Assembly: GCF_012974865.1 (NCBI RefSeq)
Contig: NZ_CP043633.1
Span: forward strand, 3,593,501 to 3,657,500
DNA from: Nonlabens sp. Ci31
GTDB taxonomy: Bacteria; Bacteroidota; Bacteroidia; Flavobacteriales; Flavobacteriaceae
Direction of reading: 5' to 3'
Length of the DNA: 64,000 nucleotides
The notes under the pieces were generated by a model. That model was not told the origin of the DNA, ran no database searches, and saw only the letters and a program-made list of their open reading frames with translations. A program made the translations under genes and the position numbers. Shown here piece after piece: positions 8,386 through 18,266 of this stretch. Numbering within the stretch: position 1 is the stretch's first letter; each line of letters opens with the position of its first letter.

Positions 8386-11300
8386 GAAGGCTTTAAGGCA
8401 TAAAAATTGTAATCTTTGCAAAAGTAAAGGATATATCATTAAGAAACTTCTTAAAATACTGGCCAAAGCCATGATCGTACTGCTTATATTATTCATAATA
8501 TTAGCAGTAACATTCTCATTTCCAAGAGTTCAAACAGCAGTAGCACAGTATACCACCTCTTATCTTAATGAGGAATACGGTACAGATATAAAAATTAAAG
8601 CCATAGATATTTCCTTTTCTGGAGATGTTATCCTTAAAGAAACCAGAGCTTTAGACGGGCGTATGGATACCATCATTTACTTTAAAGAACTCAGATCTTC
8701 CATTCTTGGTTTTGGAGATATGATCACTGGACATCCAAATCTAGGAGATACTTCCATAGATGGACTCTACCTTAATATGAAAAAATACAAAGGGGATAAA
8801 GATGATAATCTCAATGAATTTATAAATAAATTTGGAACAAGCGAGGGCAGCTCTTCCACACCTTTTAAACTCACCACAGACGATTTAAATATCACCAATT
8901 CTAGGATAAGTATTATAGATGAAAATCTAAAGTATCCAGAAACTTTTATGGCAAAGAACATGAACCTAAAGTCTGAAGGACTGACCATAGAAGGTTCTAA
9001 CATAAATGCTGTAATAGAAGGCGCTAATTTTGACATGTATACAGGCGTCATGAAAGCAGATGCAAACGGCAATAAAAACTTAAGAATTAAAAATTTAAAA
9101 GCAGACTTCTCCTATACACCTTCTCAAATTCTTGCTAATGACTTAATCATCAATACGGCTGGTTCCCAATTAGAGGGCGACCTTAAATTATCCTACAATA
9201 GAGAAGATTTTGCCGATTTCATAAAAAAAGTAGCATGGGACTTCGATATTAAAAATGCCGATTTATCTACTAACGAGCTTAGAAAATTCTATGATGAAAT
9301 TATAGAGAATGATAAGGTGAAATTAAAAGGGCGCTTAAAAGGACCGCTCAACGATTTTGTAGTAGAAGGTCTCGTTGCGACTACCTTAGGTGATATTACT
9401 ATCGATGGAGATATGCACTTTAAAAACCTTATAGAGAACGAAGATGACTTTTTTATAGAAGGTGATTTTAACAACCTGCAAGTCAGCAATACCGATCTTA
9501 AAAAATTCTTGCCTAACATCTTAGGAAAGAATTTACCAGAAGAATTAAATCAACTAGGGACTGTAAAAGCAACAGGTTATGCGAGCGTTAATGCCAATCA
9601 GGTAGTTACCAGACTTTCTGGAAGTAGTCGTAAAGGAAATTTCAATTCAGATCTAGTGCTTAATAATATACAGAGCGGCACTATTGCTTATAACGGAAAC
9701 ATAAAATTACAGCGTGTTGATTTGGGTTCTTTATTAGGTTTAGAAGAATTTGGTAAAGTAACCTTAGATCTTGATGTAAATGGTCGTGGCTTTGATCCCG
9801 AAAATGCCAATGCTACATTAAAAGGAAGAATCGCACAACTAGATTTCAACGGGTATTCCTATCGCAATATTAAAGTAAATGGCAAATTCAAAAAACCCAT
9901 ATTTAACGGTAAGGTATCTGTAAATGACCCTAATCTTCAAATGGATTTTGACGGTCTTGCAGACCTTACTGCTGCCGTAAACACCTACGACTTTAAGGCA
10001 AAAATCAAGTATGCTGACTTAAATGCCATCAATATTTTTAAACGTGATTCCCTTGCTATTCTCCAAGGAGATATCGTCATGAATATGCAAGGTACCACCC
10101 TAGATGATGCTGTGGGAACCATAGATATTAATGATGCTAGTTATAAAAACCCTAACGATACCTATGTTTTTGCTGACTTCAGTATTGTTTCTAGCTTTAA
10201 AAATGAAGAGCGTTTTATTTCTATTAACAGTACAGATATTATTGAAGGAGAACTATCTGGAGTCTTTAAAATTGCTGAAATTCCTGAATTATTTAAAAAC
10301 AGTATTGGCAATGTGTATACCAATTATAAATCAAAAAACATTACGAAAGATCAATATCTGGATTACGAATTTAAGATTTATGATAAAATAGTAGATCTTG
10401 TTTTTCCCGATATCGCTCTAGGCGAAAATACGATTTTAAAAGGCCAGGTAGCCAGTAACGAGGCCCAATTCCGTATGACCTTTAGATCACCAGACATTAA
10501 GATCTACGATATAAAACTGGATCAAGTTAATGTACAAATCAATAATCAAAATCCATTATTCAACACATTTATTAAGGTGGATGGAATTAAAAATGGTCTT
10601 TATGATATCAATGACTTCCAACTTATTAATGTAACTAATAAAGATACCTTGCTCTTCCGTACTAAGTTTAATAGCTCTTCTAGAGATACAGATAAGTTTA
10701 ACCTTAGCTTTTACCACACGGTAAATAACCTGAATCAATCTGTGATAGGAATTAGAAAAAGTGATATTATTTTTCAAGGTCAAAAATGGTTTTTAAACAA
10801 AGCCGATAAAGAAGTGCAACTTAAATTTGATCACGATTTTAAAACCTTTAAACTGGACAGTCTTGTAGCCAAACACCAAGAAGAACTGATTACGCTTGCC
10901 GGGGATATTGCTGGTAAGGATAATAAAGACTTGCATTTAGACTTTAAAGATGTTAGGATTTCCAGTCTGACCTCTCCTATTGACAGTTTAAAACTCAAAG
11001 GCCATATTGATGGCGTGTTATCTTTAAAACAAACCAATGGAAATTATGCTCCTACCAGTGATTTTACAGTAAAAGGTTTTGAAGTAAATGGGACTCCTTT
11101 AGGAGATTTTGAACTCTCGGTTGCTGGTAATGAAGATTTAAGCCTATACAATGTAAACGCTCAACTCAAAGATGACGATCAAAAAACATTTACCGCACAA
11201 GGAAATATAAATACCAGTGGGGAAAGTAGTAAAATCAATGTAAACGCTGTGTTTAACGATTTTAACCTCGTTGCCTTAAGTCCGTTAGGAGGAGAAGTAT

Positions 11301-12883
11301 TAGATAATATAAGAGGACTCACCTCTGGACAAGCAAGACTGACTGGAGATCTCGCTGCTCCTGATATAAATGGATCTTTAAAACTAAGAGATGCCGGACT
11401 GCGCATTCCCTATTTAAATACCGACTTTGATATCGAGAATGATTCACAAGTCACCATCACTTCTACAGCTTTTAATTTTAATAATTTACAACTCAAGGAT
11501 ACCAAATACGAGACACGAGGTTTATTATCTGGAGCCATCAACCACAAAAACTTCGGCTTTTGGGATCTGGACTTAAAAATAGAATCAGAAAGATTGTTAG
11601 CATTAGATACCGAGTTGACACCAGAGGCCTTGTATTATGGAACAGCGTTTATAGATGGCCAAGCAACGATTACAGGACCTGTAAAAGAGCTTTTTATCAA
11701 TGTAATCGCCACGACTGGAGAAGAAACTGTTTTTAAAGTACCTATTGATGATGGAGAATCTTTGGGAGACACCTCTGCTATATACTTCTTAAGTCCTGAA
11801 GAAAAAAGAGCACGCATCTCTGGTGAATCCGTCATTACAGATAAAATAAGCGGCCTAGAACTCCGATTTGAGCTACAGGTGACACCAGCTGCAGAGGTAG
11901 AAATAACCGTAGATCCAACTAACGGGAGTTACATAAGAGGAAGAGGTGTTGGGAATTTACTTTTGGAAATCAATACCAATGGTAAATTCATTATGAATGG
12001 AGATTTCATCGTCACAAAGGGAATTTATAATTTCAAATACGCAGGAATAGTAAATAAAAACTTTATCATTCAACCAGGAGGTACCATGGACTGGAATGGA
12101 AGCCCTACTAATGCCAACATAGATGTAGAAGCGGTTTATACCACAAGAGCAAATCCGTCTATACTTTTAGACAACCCTAACCTGAACGCTCAAGTTCCAG
12201 TAGAAGTACTGACTAAGTTGCAAGGTGATCTCAGTTTCTTTGATCCAGAATTTATCATCAGATTCCCTAACACCAACTCGGTAGTAAGCTCTGAGCTGCA
12301 ATACCGATTAGATGATAAGTCACAAAGACAATTACAAGCCTTATCCTTAGTTGCCACAGGTTCTTTTTACAACCCTAATAGTATAGGCCAAAATGCAGTA
12401 ACTGGGAATGTGGTGGAAAGTGTTACTGGAATTGTAAATGATCTAGTGAGTCGCGAGGACAGTAAATTCAACTTCGGAGTGAGTTATGAAGCTTCAGAAC
12501 GCAATCCCAACTCCGATTTACAACGTTCAGACCGTTTTGGAATAACACTAAGCACACAAATAACAGATCGTGTCTTAATCAATGGTAAACTGGGGGTTCC
12601 TGTAGGTTCTACGAGTTCTAGCGAACGCGCGGTCATAGGAAATGTAGAGATTGAATTTCTTATCAATGAAGATGGTACGTTGCGATTAAAATTATTTAAT
12701 CGAGAAAACACGCTTCAACAATTAGGACAACAAGAAGATTACACCCAAGGTCTCGGATTGCAATACCGCATAGACTTTAATAGTCTTAAAGAACTTTATG
12801 AGCGTATTTTCAAAAAGGAAATGGTTAAACAAAGAGACATTAAAGCAAGTGAAGAAGTGGACAGTGCACCTGTTGAGTTTTAA
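8384..12883 (+). CDS. tamB: TamB/AsmA-like inner-membrane protein (DUF490)
   Basis: A 1499-residue protein with one N-terminal membrane anchor (about residues 30-50) and a very long periplasmic region of repetitive beta strands. The C-terminal ~400 residues carry the TamB (DUF490) domain, including the run from GTMDWNGSPTNANIDVEAVY to the end. Such proteins bridge inner and outer membrane and are thought to carry lipid or help assemble outer-membrane proteins. A TamB-like gene divergent from tsaD is usual in Bacteroidota. The start is uncertain: ATG 8384 overlaps the tsaD start and lies upstream of the putative promoter. Alternatives are ATG 8471 or a rare ATT at 8438, which would give the more typical positively charged start. 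Confidence 0.88.
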   Translation: MKALRHKNCNLCKSKGYIIKKLLKILAKAMIVLLILFIILAVTFSFPRVQTAVAQYTTSYLNEEYGTDIKIKAIDISFSGDVILKETRALDGRMDTIIYFKELRSSILGFGDMITGHPNLGDTSIDGLYLNMKKYKGDKDDNLNEFINKFGTSEGSSSTPFKLTTDDLNITNSRISIIDENLKYPETFMAKNMNLKSEGLTIEGSNINAVIEGANFDMYTGVMKADANGNKNLRIKNLKADFSYTPSQILANDLIINTAGSQLEGDLKLSYNREDFADFIKKVAWDFDIKNADLSTNELRKFYDEIIENDKVKLKGRLKGPLNDFVVEGLVATTLGDITIDGDMHFKNLIENEDDFFIEGDFNNLQVSNTDLKKFLPNILGKNLPEELNQLGTVKATGYASVNANQVVTRLSGSSRKGNFNSDLVLNNIQSGTIAYNGNIKLQRVDLGSLLGLEEFGKVTLDLDVNGRGFDPENANATLKGRIAQLDFNGYSYRNIKVNGKFKKPIFNGKVSVNDPNLQMDFDGLADLTAAVNTYDFKAKIKYADLNAINIFKRDSLAILQGDIVMNMQGTTLDDAVGTIDINDASYKNPNDTYVFADFSIVSSFKNEERFISINSTDIIEGELSGVFKIAEIPELFKNSIGNVYTNYKSKNITKDQYLDYEFKIYDKIVDLVFPDIALGENTILKGQVASNEAQFRMTFRSPDIKIYDIKLDQVNVQINNQNPLFNTFIKVDGIKNGLYDINDFQLINVTNKDTLLFRTKFNSSSRDTDKFNLSFYHTVNNLNQSVIGIRKSDIIFQGQKWFLNKADKEVQLKFDHDFKTFKLDSLVAKHQEELITLAGDIAGKDNKDLHLDFKDVRISSLTSPIDSLKLKGHIDGVLSLKQTNGNYAPTSDFTVKGFEVNGTPLGDFELSVAGNEDLSLYNVNAQLKDDDQKTFTAQGNINTSGESSKINVNAVFNDFNLVALSPLGGEVLDNIRGLTSGQARLTGDLAAPDINGSLKLRDAGLRIPYLNTDFDIENDSQVTITSTAFNFNNLQLKDTKYETRGLLSGAINHKNFGFWDLDLKIESERLLALDTELTPEALYYGTAFIDGQATITGPVKELFINVIATTGEETVFKVPIDDGESLGDTSAIYFLSPEEKRARISGESVITDKISGLELRFELQVTPAAEVEITVDPTNGSYIRGRGVGNLLLEINTNGKFIMNGDFIVTKGIYNFKYAGIVNKNFIIQPGGTMDWNGSPTNANIDVEAVYTTRANPSILLDNPNLNAQVPVEVLTKLQGDLSFFDPEFIIRFPNTNSVVSSELQYRLDDKSQRQLQALSLVATGSFYNPNSIGQNAVTGNVVESVTGIVNDLVSREDSKFNFGVSYEASERNPNSDLQRSDRFGITLSTQITDRVLINGKLGVPVGSTSSSERAVIGNVEIEFLINEDGTLRLKLFNRENTLQQLGQQEDYTQGLGLQYRIDFNSLKELYERIFKKEMVKQRDIKASEEVDSAPVEF
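8411..8418 (+). promoter_or_regulatory. probable -7 box (AATCTTTG) for the TamB-like gene
   Basis: One mismatch to TAnnTTTG. It abuts, back to back, the perfect -7 box of tsaD on the other strand. If used, transcription starts near 8425, downstream of the first in-frame ATG at 8384. Confidence 0.35.
8419..8426 (-). promoter_or_regulatory. -7 promoter box TACTTTTG of tsaD
   Basis: Exact TAnnTTTG match on the minus strand, ending 33 bases before the ATG at 8385. It supports the shorter TsaD start. Confidence 0.55.
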
Positions 12884-12925
12884 CCAAAGATACATGCTAC
12901 TCAGAGAGCAAAATCTAAGCGATTT

Positions 12926-13225
12926 TTATCTCAATACCAATTTTTCTATCATTTCACGACCTAGATGTTCATTTAAGTTTTTAATTATTTTTGCTCGACC
13001 GTATAGCAATTCTTGTCTTAATACAGAAGAGGAAAGACCTATAAACAAAGTGCCTGCTGTGAACTTTATTTGAGAAGTATAATTGGCAACACCACTTCCC
13101 ATCACCGTTTTCCAAGCACCTTCTACATCTACCTTCTCAAAACCTTTTTGTAGCTTGTCTTGAGCTTTAAAATCATTCAACACATCGCTCATGCGTACAA
13201 AATCTTCTTTTTTATTATTCCTCAT
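12926..13225 (-). CDS. DUF721 (DciA-like) family protein
   Basis: A 99-residue protein with the DUF721 pattern: VEGAWKTVMG, then YTSQIKFTAGTLFIGLSSSVLRQEL and a C-terminal helix. DUF721 proteins include DciA, a helicase operator, and are often encoded near recF, as here. Whether this short Bacteroidota form acts on DnaB is inference. Its start overlaps the end of the preceding lipoprotein gene by 11 bases, so it is the last gene of a recF operon. Confidence 0.8.
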   Translation of the reverse strand: MRNNKKEDFVRMSDVLNDFKAQDKLQKGFEKVDVEGAWKTVMGSGVANYTSQIKFTAGTLFIGLSSSVLRQELLYGRAKIIKNLNEHLGREMIEKLVLR

Positions 13226-13622
13226 TAGGTGTGTATGCTTTGTAAGTGTAACGTGTTCCGTTCTCGTGAAGAAGAACTAGTTTATCTTTAGTTGCTTTTT
13301 TTACTGTTTGTGTGTAAGCCCCATCTCCTTCTTGAAAGGTAAGGCTTAAATCGCCATCTTTCTCCTGCCATTCAAAATAAATGGGATTTCCATAGCTTAC
13401 AAAGCTACCATCATAAGTTGGGCTTACTCTGTTTTTAACACCCTTAAATCCATCGATCTCAAAGTGATCCATATGATTAGAAAAAGGAAACTCACGTTCC
13501 GTCCCATCAGCTAAAATCACTTCATCTATATTCCAATAGCCTTCTAAGGCTTTTATTTTTTCTTCATTACTGGTACAAGAAATCATGACGACGGCTAGTA
13601 ATAGGTATATTAAATTTTTCAT
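13215..13622 (-). CDS. lipocalin-like lipoprotein
   Basis: A 135-residue protein with a lipoprotein signal (LLLAVVMISC, lipidated Cys about residue 16). The mature part begins ALEGYWNIDEVILADGTERE, which resembles the first strands of small lipocalin-like domains of Bacteroidota. It probably sits in the outer membrane or periplasm; the ligand is unknown. It lies five bases after the preceding lipoprotein gene and overlaps the DUF721 start. Confidence 0.65.
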   Translation of the reverse strand: MKNLIYLLLAVVMISCTSNEEKIKALEGYWNIDEVILADGTEREFPFSNHMDHFEIDGFKGVKNRVSPTYDGSFVSYGNPIYFEWQEKDGDLSLTFQEGDGAYTQTVKKATKDKLVLLHENGTRYTYKAYTPNEE

Positions 13623-13627
13623 CTTAT

Positions 13628-14179
13628 TTATTTTGATATGGATGATATAATGAATTTTAAGGTTTCGTTTGCTTTACGGTAATCTTGTTTATCAAATTGC
13701 CTGGTAGTGTAAGGCACTGTATCTAATGCTTTCTCTTGAATTGAAAGCTTTCTTAAATCATTGAAATATAATTTTCTTTCTGAAACTGCTAACTCAGAAA
13801 AATCTCTAAAATCAATATGAGACTCCAGCAGCATATATTGTTGTCGATTTGTACTTCCTTTACTAATAGTTCCAGAAAGGCCTACCCTTCTAAAGAACAA
13901 AACCGAATCTTCTTCTACTGTATATTCATCTTGAAATTTCGATTCCCCTTCAAGATCAAATAGTAAGCTATATTTTTTAAATCTAAATTCCAGATTTTCA
14001 TAAAGCTCCAATCTAATAGTTCCTTCGTCAATAGAATCTCCAGATAAATCCCAAGTTTCCATGAGTTCTAGATTTTTCTCAAAATCCCTTAAATCCTCTG
14101 ACAAATAATCATACGACTCCTTTTTATCACAACTTGTAAAAAAAATCACCCCTACTACTAAAAGAACCAATCTTCTCAT
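13628..14179 (-). CDS. hypothetical lipoprotein
   Basis: A 183-residue protein with a lipobox (VGVIFFTSC, Cys about residue 17) and an acidic mature region rich in Glu, Asp and aromatic residues. I do not recognise a family. Its ATG overlaps the recF stop by four bases (ATGA), so it is translated with recF. The next lipoprotein gene follows after five bases. Confidence 0.7.
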   Translation of the reverse strand: MRRLVLLVVGVIFFTSCDKKESYDYLSEDLRDFEKNLELMETWDLSGDSIDEGTIRLELYENLEFRFKKYSLLFDLEGESKFQDEYTVEEDSVLFFRRVGLSGTISKGSTNRQQYMLLESHIDFRDFSELAVSERKLYFNDLRKLSIQEKALDTVPYTTRQFDKQDYRKANETLKFIISSISK

Positions 14180-15255
14180 AACCTAAAAATCTTATAAGAT
14201 TGCTGGGTTTGTTTGATCACGGCCTCGGTTCTTTCAGGATGCGTGTCGCTTATAAACAACTGACCAAATTGATCATCATTCACCATATCAATAATCTGAG
14301 CAACTCTAGAGGCATCTAATTTATCAAAAATATCATCGAGAAGCAAGATAGGAACCGTACCACTTTCTTGTTTGATAAATTCAAACTGCGCTAATTTTAA
14401 AGCGGTTAAAAAGCTCTTTTGTTGTCCTTGACTACCGAATTTTTTTACCGCATGATCATCCAGTAAAAAAAACAAATCATCTTTATGCGTTCCTACGCTG
14501 GTATATTGGAGCTGCATATCTTTTTGCTGTGCGTCTTTTAAAACTTGAGCAGGATCTGTATGGTTAAAATCAGCTTTATAGTAAATATCTACTACCTCTT
14601 CTGAACGAGAAATTTGCTTGTAATACTTTCTAAAAATAGGAGTGAATGATTCTAAAAAAGCAGTTCGAGTGGCGTGGATATAACTTCCTAAATCAACTAA
14701 TTGCTCGTCATAAACTGATAGAGCAGTACTGTCAAAAGTACGGTTGATATAAAAGTATTTAAGCAAAGCATTGCGTTGTTGAAGCAGCTTATTGTAAATG
14801 ATCAACTTATTCAAATACTTTGAATTACTTAAAGAAATCACACCGTCCAGAAATTTACGTCGGGTATCGCTTCCTTCAATGATCAAATCGCGATCTGCAG
14901 GAGAGATGATCACCAGCGGAATCAATCCTATGTGGTCACTGACCCTATCGTAGATTTTTCCATTGCGTTTCACGACACGTTTGATACCTTTTTTGGCACT
15001 AACGACTATTTTTTCTTCTTGTTTATTTTTCAAAAAGTTACCGTTCACCACAAAAAACTCTTCGTCATGCTTGATATTTTGTACCGTTATAGGATTGAAG
15101 TAGCTTTTTGCAAAAGCAAGGTGGTAAATCGCGTCCAAAACGTTGGTTTTTCCCACACCATTGTTTCCCACAAAGCAATTTATCTTCTCATCGAACTCAA
15201 AATCGGCAGAGGAGAAACTTTTATAGTTGATAAGACTTATGGAATTAAGTTGCAT
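14176..15255 (-). CDS. recF: DNA replication and repair protein RecF
   Basis: A 359-residue SMC-like ATPase that loads RecA at single-strand gaps. Seen: Walker [10 protein letters not shown] near residue 32, the coupling block [14 protein letters not shown] near residue 126, the signature [18 protein letters not shown] and Walker [16 protein letters not shown]. The length is normal for the family. It heads an operon with two lipoprotein genes and the DUF721 gene. Upstream, a dispersed palindrome separates it from the divergent TPR gene. Confidence 0.95.
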   Translation of the reverse strand: MQLNSISLINYKSFSSADFEFDEKINCFVGNNGVGKTNVLDAIYHLAFAKSYFNPITVQNIKHDEEFFVVNGNFLKNKQEEKIVVSAKKGIKRVVKRNGKIYDRVSDHIGLIPLVIISPADRDLIIEGSDTRRKFLDGVISLSNSKYLNKLIIYNKLLQQRNALLKYFYINRTFDSTALSVYDEQLVDLGSYIHATRTAFLESFTPIFRKYYKQISRSEEVVDIYYKADFNHTDPAQVLKDAQQKDMQLQYTSVGTHKDDLFFLLDDHAVKKFGSQGQQKSFLTALKLAQFEFIKQESGTVPILLLDDIFDKLDASRVAQIIDMVNDDQFGQLFISDTHPERTEAVIKQTQQSYKIFRL

Positions 15256-15301
15256 AAAATATTTTGTAACTATTTATGGATTAGGTGTTTGTAGACTATT
15301 T

Positions 15302-15315
15302 GCTTTCGCGAAAGC
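15302..15315. repeat. dispersed palindrome copy 2
   Basis: GCTTTCGCGAAAGC followed by GGG, in the divergent gap between recF and the TPR gene. Confidence 0.9.
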
Positions 15316-15411
15316 GGGATGATCACCAGCCGGATTACGCAGCTGCAAATTTAACCTAACAAAAGGTAGAGAATAAAGCTTTCACGTATTTTTATATACG
15401 GATAAAAATTA

Positions 15412-15419
15412 TATTTTTG
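15412..15419 (+). promoter_or_regulatory. -7 promoter box TATTTTTG of the TPR gene
   Basis: TAnnTTTG match ending 22 bases before ATG 15441. It overlaps the region of the earlier in-frame start (15417), making that start unlikely. Confidence 0.55.
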
Positions 15420-15440
15420 CCCGTTCAATTAAAGACTATT

Positions 15441-16232
15441 ATGGCTACTTATAACAAAAGAGGATATAAACCGAAATCAAAACCAGAAAAGGATGATCAG
15501 GATGAACTTTTTAATGATTCTGATTCGACTACGGCTGAAGTATTTAGTACCCTTGACGAAGGTGCTAGTAAGACCGAAAAGTGGGTAGAGAAAAACCAAA
15601 AGGTTATTATCATAGTCGTCGCTCTTATCGCGATAGGTGCTATAGGTGCATGGGCGTACAATCAATTTGTAATGAAACCTAAGCAAATAGAAGCTTTTTC
15701 AGAGACTAGTGAAGCAAACAAGTATTATGATCTAGCGCTTAATTCTACTGGGAAAGAAAAGGACTCTCTTTATAACATTGCACTGGAAGGGGCAAATGGA
15801 AAATATGGTCTTGTTCAAATCGCTGAAGAATATAAAGGCACTGATGCAGGAAATCTCGCTACTTATCAGGCAGGAATGGCTTATCTCAATATTGGTGGTG
15901 ATCAACTTCAAAAAGCAATTGATTATTTAAAAGCTTATGAAGGCGGAGATTCTGTTCTTAAATCTATAGCACAAGCAGGAATAGGTGATGCCCTAGTGCA
16001 AGCTGGACAGGCTGGCGATGCGATTTCCTTTTATATGGATGCTGCTAATACCAACCAGAATGAGTTTTCTACTCCTAAATACCTCCTTAAAGCTGCACAA
16101 GTAGCTATAACAACTGGAGATTACAGCACTGCAATTACTGCATTAGAGAGAATTGAAGAAAACTATCCAGAAGCAGCTGAAGCTAAAACAGCACAAGTTC
16201 TTTTAGGTCAAGCACAAGCAGCTTATAACTAA
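15441..16232 (+). CDS. membrane-anchored tetratricopeptide repeat protein (YfgM-like)
   Basis: A 263-residue protein: a charged cytoplasmic N terminus, one membrane helix (about residues 55-75, VIIIVVALIAIGAIGAWAY) and a periplasmic part with TPR-like helices such as YQAGMAYLNIGGDQLQKAIDYL. The layout resembles YfgM, an ancillary SecYEG partner, though function in Bacteroidota is unproven. The ATG at 15441 is preferred because a promoter box ends at 15419. ribH follows after six bases. Confidence 0.8.
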   Translation: MATYNKRGYKPKSKPEKDDQDELFNDSDSTTAEVFSTLDEGASKTEKWVEKNQKVIIIVVALIAIGAIGAWAYNQFVMKPKQIEAFSETSEANKYYDLALNSTGKEKDSLYNIALEGANGKYGLVQIAEEYKGTDAGNLATYQAGMAYLNIGGDQLQKAIDYLKAYEGGDSVLKSIAQAGIGDALVQAGQAGDAISFYMDAANTNQNEFSTPKYLLKAAQVAITTGDYSTAITALERIEENYPEAAEAKTAQVLLGQAQAAYN

Positions 16233-16238
16233 TATTTC

Positions 16239-16760
16239 ATGGCAACCCTAGGAAAAGATTTATCGCATTACGACAAGGAAAGTCTTCCAGACGCCACAGA
16301 GATGCGTATAGGCATCGTTGTTTCTGAATGGAACGAAGACATCACTGAAAATCTTTTTAAAGGAGCCTATAAGACCTTATTGGACTGTGGTATCGATGCA
16401 GATCGCATCTTCCGTATGGATGTTCCTGGTTCTTTTGAGTTGATCTACGGATGCAAGAATATGCAGTATGCTTCTTATCCCGTAAAAAACGGTAAATTAA
16501 GGCAAGGCTTAGACGCTATTATTGCTATAGGTAATGTCATACGCGGCGAAACAGCTCACTTTGATTTTGTATGCCAAGGTGTTACCAGTGGTATCAAAGA
16601 TTTGAACCTCAATAAATCTAGAGTTCCCGTCATCTTTTGTGTCTTAACAGACGATACTCATGCACAGTCTGTCGCTCGTAGCGGTGGTATTCATGGTAAT
16701 AAAGGTAGTGAGGCAGCCGTAGCCGCGATTAAAATGGCTGCTATTAAGCAAGGGCTATAG
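16239..16760 (+). CDS. ribH: 6,7-dimethyl-8-ribityllumazine synthase
   Basis: Penultimate enzyme of riboflavin synthesis; condenses the pyrimidine intermediate with 3,4-dihydroxybutanone phosphate. The 173-residue product has the family blocks RIGIVVSEWNEDIT, VPGSFELIYG, IAIGNVIRGETAHFDFV and GIHGNKGSEAA (active-site His in AHFDFV). It is co-oriented with and six bases after the TPR gene; a strong hairpin terminator follows. Confidence 0.96.
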   Translation: MATLGKDLSHYDKESLPDATEMRIGIVVSEWNEDITENLFKGAYKTLLDCGIDADRIFRMDVPGSFELIYGCKNMQYASYPVKNGKLRQGLDAIIAIGNVIRGETAHFDFVCQGVTSGIKDLNLNKSRVPVIFCVLTDDTHAQSVARSGGIHGNKGSEAAVAAIKMAAIKQGL

Positions 16761-16783
16761 GTCAGATTTTAGGTGTTAAATAA

Positions 16784-16821
16784 AAAATCGGCTCACAAAT
16801 CTAGGTTTGTAAGCCGATTTT
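16784..16821 (+). terminator. hairpin terminator after ribH
   Basis: Arms AAAATCGGCT.ACAAA and TTTGT.AGCCGATTTT pair with one C-A mismatch; the loop is six bases and T-rich sequence follows. Confidence 0.85.
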
Positions 16822-17082
16822 ATTTTGAAAGTTTTTTTGAAAACCATAGAAACGATACCACTTTGCAGCTTAAGGATAATAAATCATTACTTCCAACAAA
16901 CTTTGCCTTTTAAGATAATAACGGTCCATAGGAATGTTGTATTCCTCTCTATTGTCTGAGCAAAGAAATTAGATAAAAGAATTACCAAATCTTATTAAAT
17001 AACCAAAGAGATCGATTTAAGAGATTCTACTGCCCGGCAGTATACTTTTAACGAGGAATCTTTTAATGCACTAAGGTGACAG
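16822..17082. other. intergenic spacer, no gene seen
   Basis: Nothing convincingly coding on either strand. It contains a GC-rich palindrome, ACTGCCCGGCAGT, at 17029-17041. Confidence 0.5.
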
Positions 17083-17271
17083 CTATTTCTTTCTCAGGCC
17101 TATCAATTGATACACTCCTAAAACAATAAGTCCTGCAGCAAGAATCCATTGATAACTTTCCACCTCTTTTTCTTGAACAAATTTATCGTACAACTTCCAA
17201 GTACCTATGGCTATAAATGCAATAGAAAGCAATAAAGTATAATTGCGCTTATTGGAATTGGGTTCAGGCAT
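17083..17271 (-). CDS. small two-helix membrane protein, paralogue of its neighbour
   Basis: A 62-residue protein, MPEPNSNKRNYTLLLSIAF onwards, with two membrane helices (about residues 10-27 and 38-56), a polar loop and a Lys/Arg-rich end. The same layout is found in the gene just upstream, and the two share the pattern of a YRLY/WKLY turn and GLIVLGVYQL/GIVAYGLYLV second helix. ATG 17271 overlaps the neighbour's stop by eight bases; a TTG at 17283 is possible but less likely. Function unknown. Confidence 0.6.
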   Translation of the reverse strand: MPEPNSNKRNYTLLLSIAFIAIGTWKLYDKFVQEKEVESYQWILAAGLIVLGVYQLIGLRKK

Positions 17272-17458
17272 CTTTTTGAGCAATTAGAGCATAAACCAGA
17301 TACAATCCATATGCGACAATACCATAACCTAATACCAATTGCCAACTAGGCATCTCCTCTGCTAGTACATAATACCTGTATAACCTATAACTTCCAAAAC
17401 CTATAAAAGCTGCTGCCATTAATCCGCCTAGAATCGGATTTCTTTTTCTTACTGCCAT
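17264..17458 (-). CDS. small two-helix membrane protein
   Basis: A 64-residue protein: a basic start MAVRKRNPILGG, then two membrane helices around a short polar loop (AEEMPSWQ). I do not recognise a family. Its product resembles the next gene's in length, topology and several residues, so the pair look like an old tandem duplication translated together. Confidence 0.6.
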   Translation of the reverse strand: MAVRKRNPILGGLMAAAFIGFGSYRLYRYYVLAEEMPSWQLVLGYGIVAYGLYLVYALIAQKDA

Positions 17459-17490
17459 AACATTATTTTATAATGGTAAAGATAAATAAA

Positions 17491-17521
17491 AAGCGCTCCT
17501 TAGATTCATCTAGGAGCGCTT
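17491..17521 (-). terminator. hairpin terminator of the 239-residue membrane protein gene
   Basis: AAGCGCTCC pairs with GGAGCGCTT, an inner TAGAT/ATCTA stem continues it after a one-base bulge, and the minus strand runs into TTTT. Confidence 0.8.
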
Positions 17522-17546
17522 CAAATGATATGATATAATTACTTGC

Positions 17547-18266
17547 TTAGGCGTTGAAATACTTAGAATTCCAGATAGCTGTATTAAAATTCTTTCCTGC
17601 TGCAAAAGAATAATACAATACCATAGCAGCAATTGACTTAAACGTAAAAAAGAAAATCAATAAAAACTCCACTCCTGTTGGGTTCTTTGAAAAGATGCCA
17701 TTAGGAATTAAATAGGCAGCTAATAGGCTCACCAGAACAGTAGAAAAAATTAGGTTTTCAAAACTCTTAAAATTCCATGCCCATATCTTTCTAAAGGCAT
17801 TTAAATCATTTCCCCACTTGTGAATCAAATAAAAGTATCCATTCCCTATAGGAGCAAAAAGAAGCGGGTCATCGGCATTTTCTAGTTTGAACAATTTTGA
17901 TGGCGCAACGATTTTAAAACCTCTCATTTCTAGGTCGTGGGCTTTTTCCATATCTTTAATTTTCATCAAAGCCTCGTAAGGAATCTCATTTTTAAAGTAT
18001 TTGGTATCCAAAAATCTAAGACGATAAGTAACACAAATATCTCGTATTTGATCTATGTGATAAATGCGATCTGTTTCTAAAAGATCAATATTAAAATGAT
18101 TGCGAGGAGTCGGCTTCTGCGGGCTTTTCATACGCGCCATGATATCATCTTCCTTGCGATCTTCTTCTTTTAGAATAGCCGTTACCTGATCAAGAATATC
18201 GTTGCCTTTAAAAGCTTTTGCTTTAGACTTCCTGAGTTTATCTTCAATATTGGTGCGTTTCAACAT
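17547..18266 (-). CDS. hypothetical membrane protein
   Basis: A 239-residue protein. The first 140 residues are soluble and charged (DKLRKSKAKAFKGNDIL, later a run around YHIDQIRDICVTYRLRFLDTKYF), the C-terminal third has two membrane helices (about 167-185 and 200-222). I do not recognise a domain. It is a single gene with its own strong terminator; probably conserved in Flavobacteriia, but I cannot confirm this. Confidence 0.65.
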   Translation of the reverse strand: MLKRTNIEDKLRKSKAKAFKGNDILDQVTAILKEEDRKEDDIMARMKSPQKPTPRNHFNIDLLETDRIYHIDQIRDICVTYRLRFLDTKYFKNEIPYEALMKIKDMEKAHDLEMRGFKIVAPSKLFKLENADDPLLFAPIGNGYFYLIHKWGNDLNAFRKIWAWNFKSFENLIFSTVLVSLLAAYLIPNGIFSKNPTGVEFLLIFFFTFKSIAAMVLYYSFAAGKNFNTAIWNSKYFNA

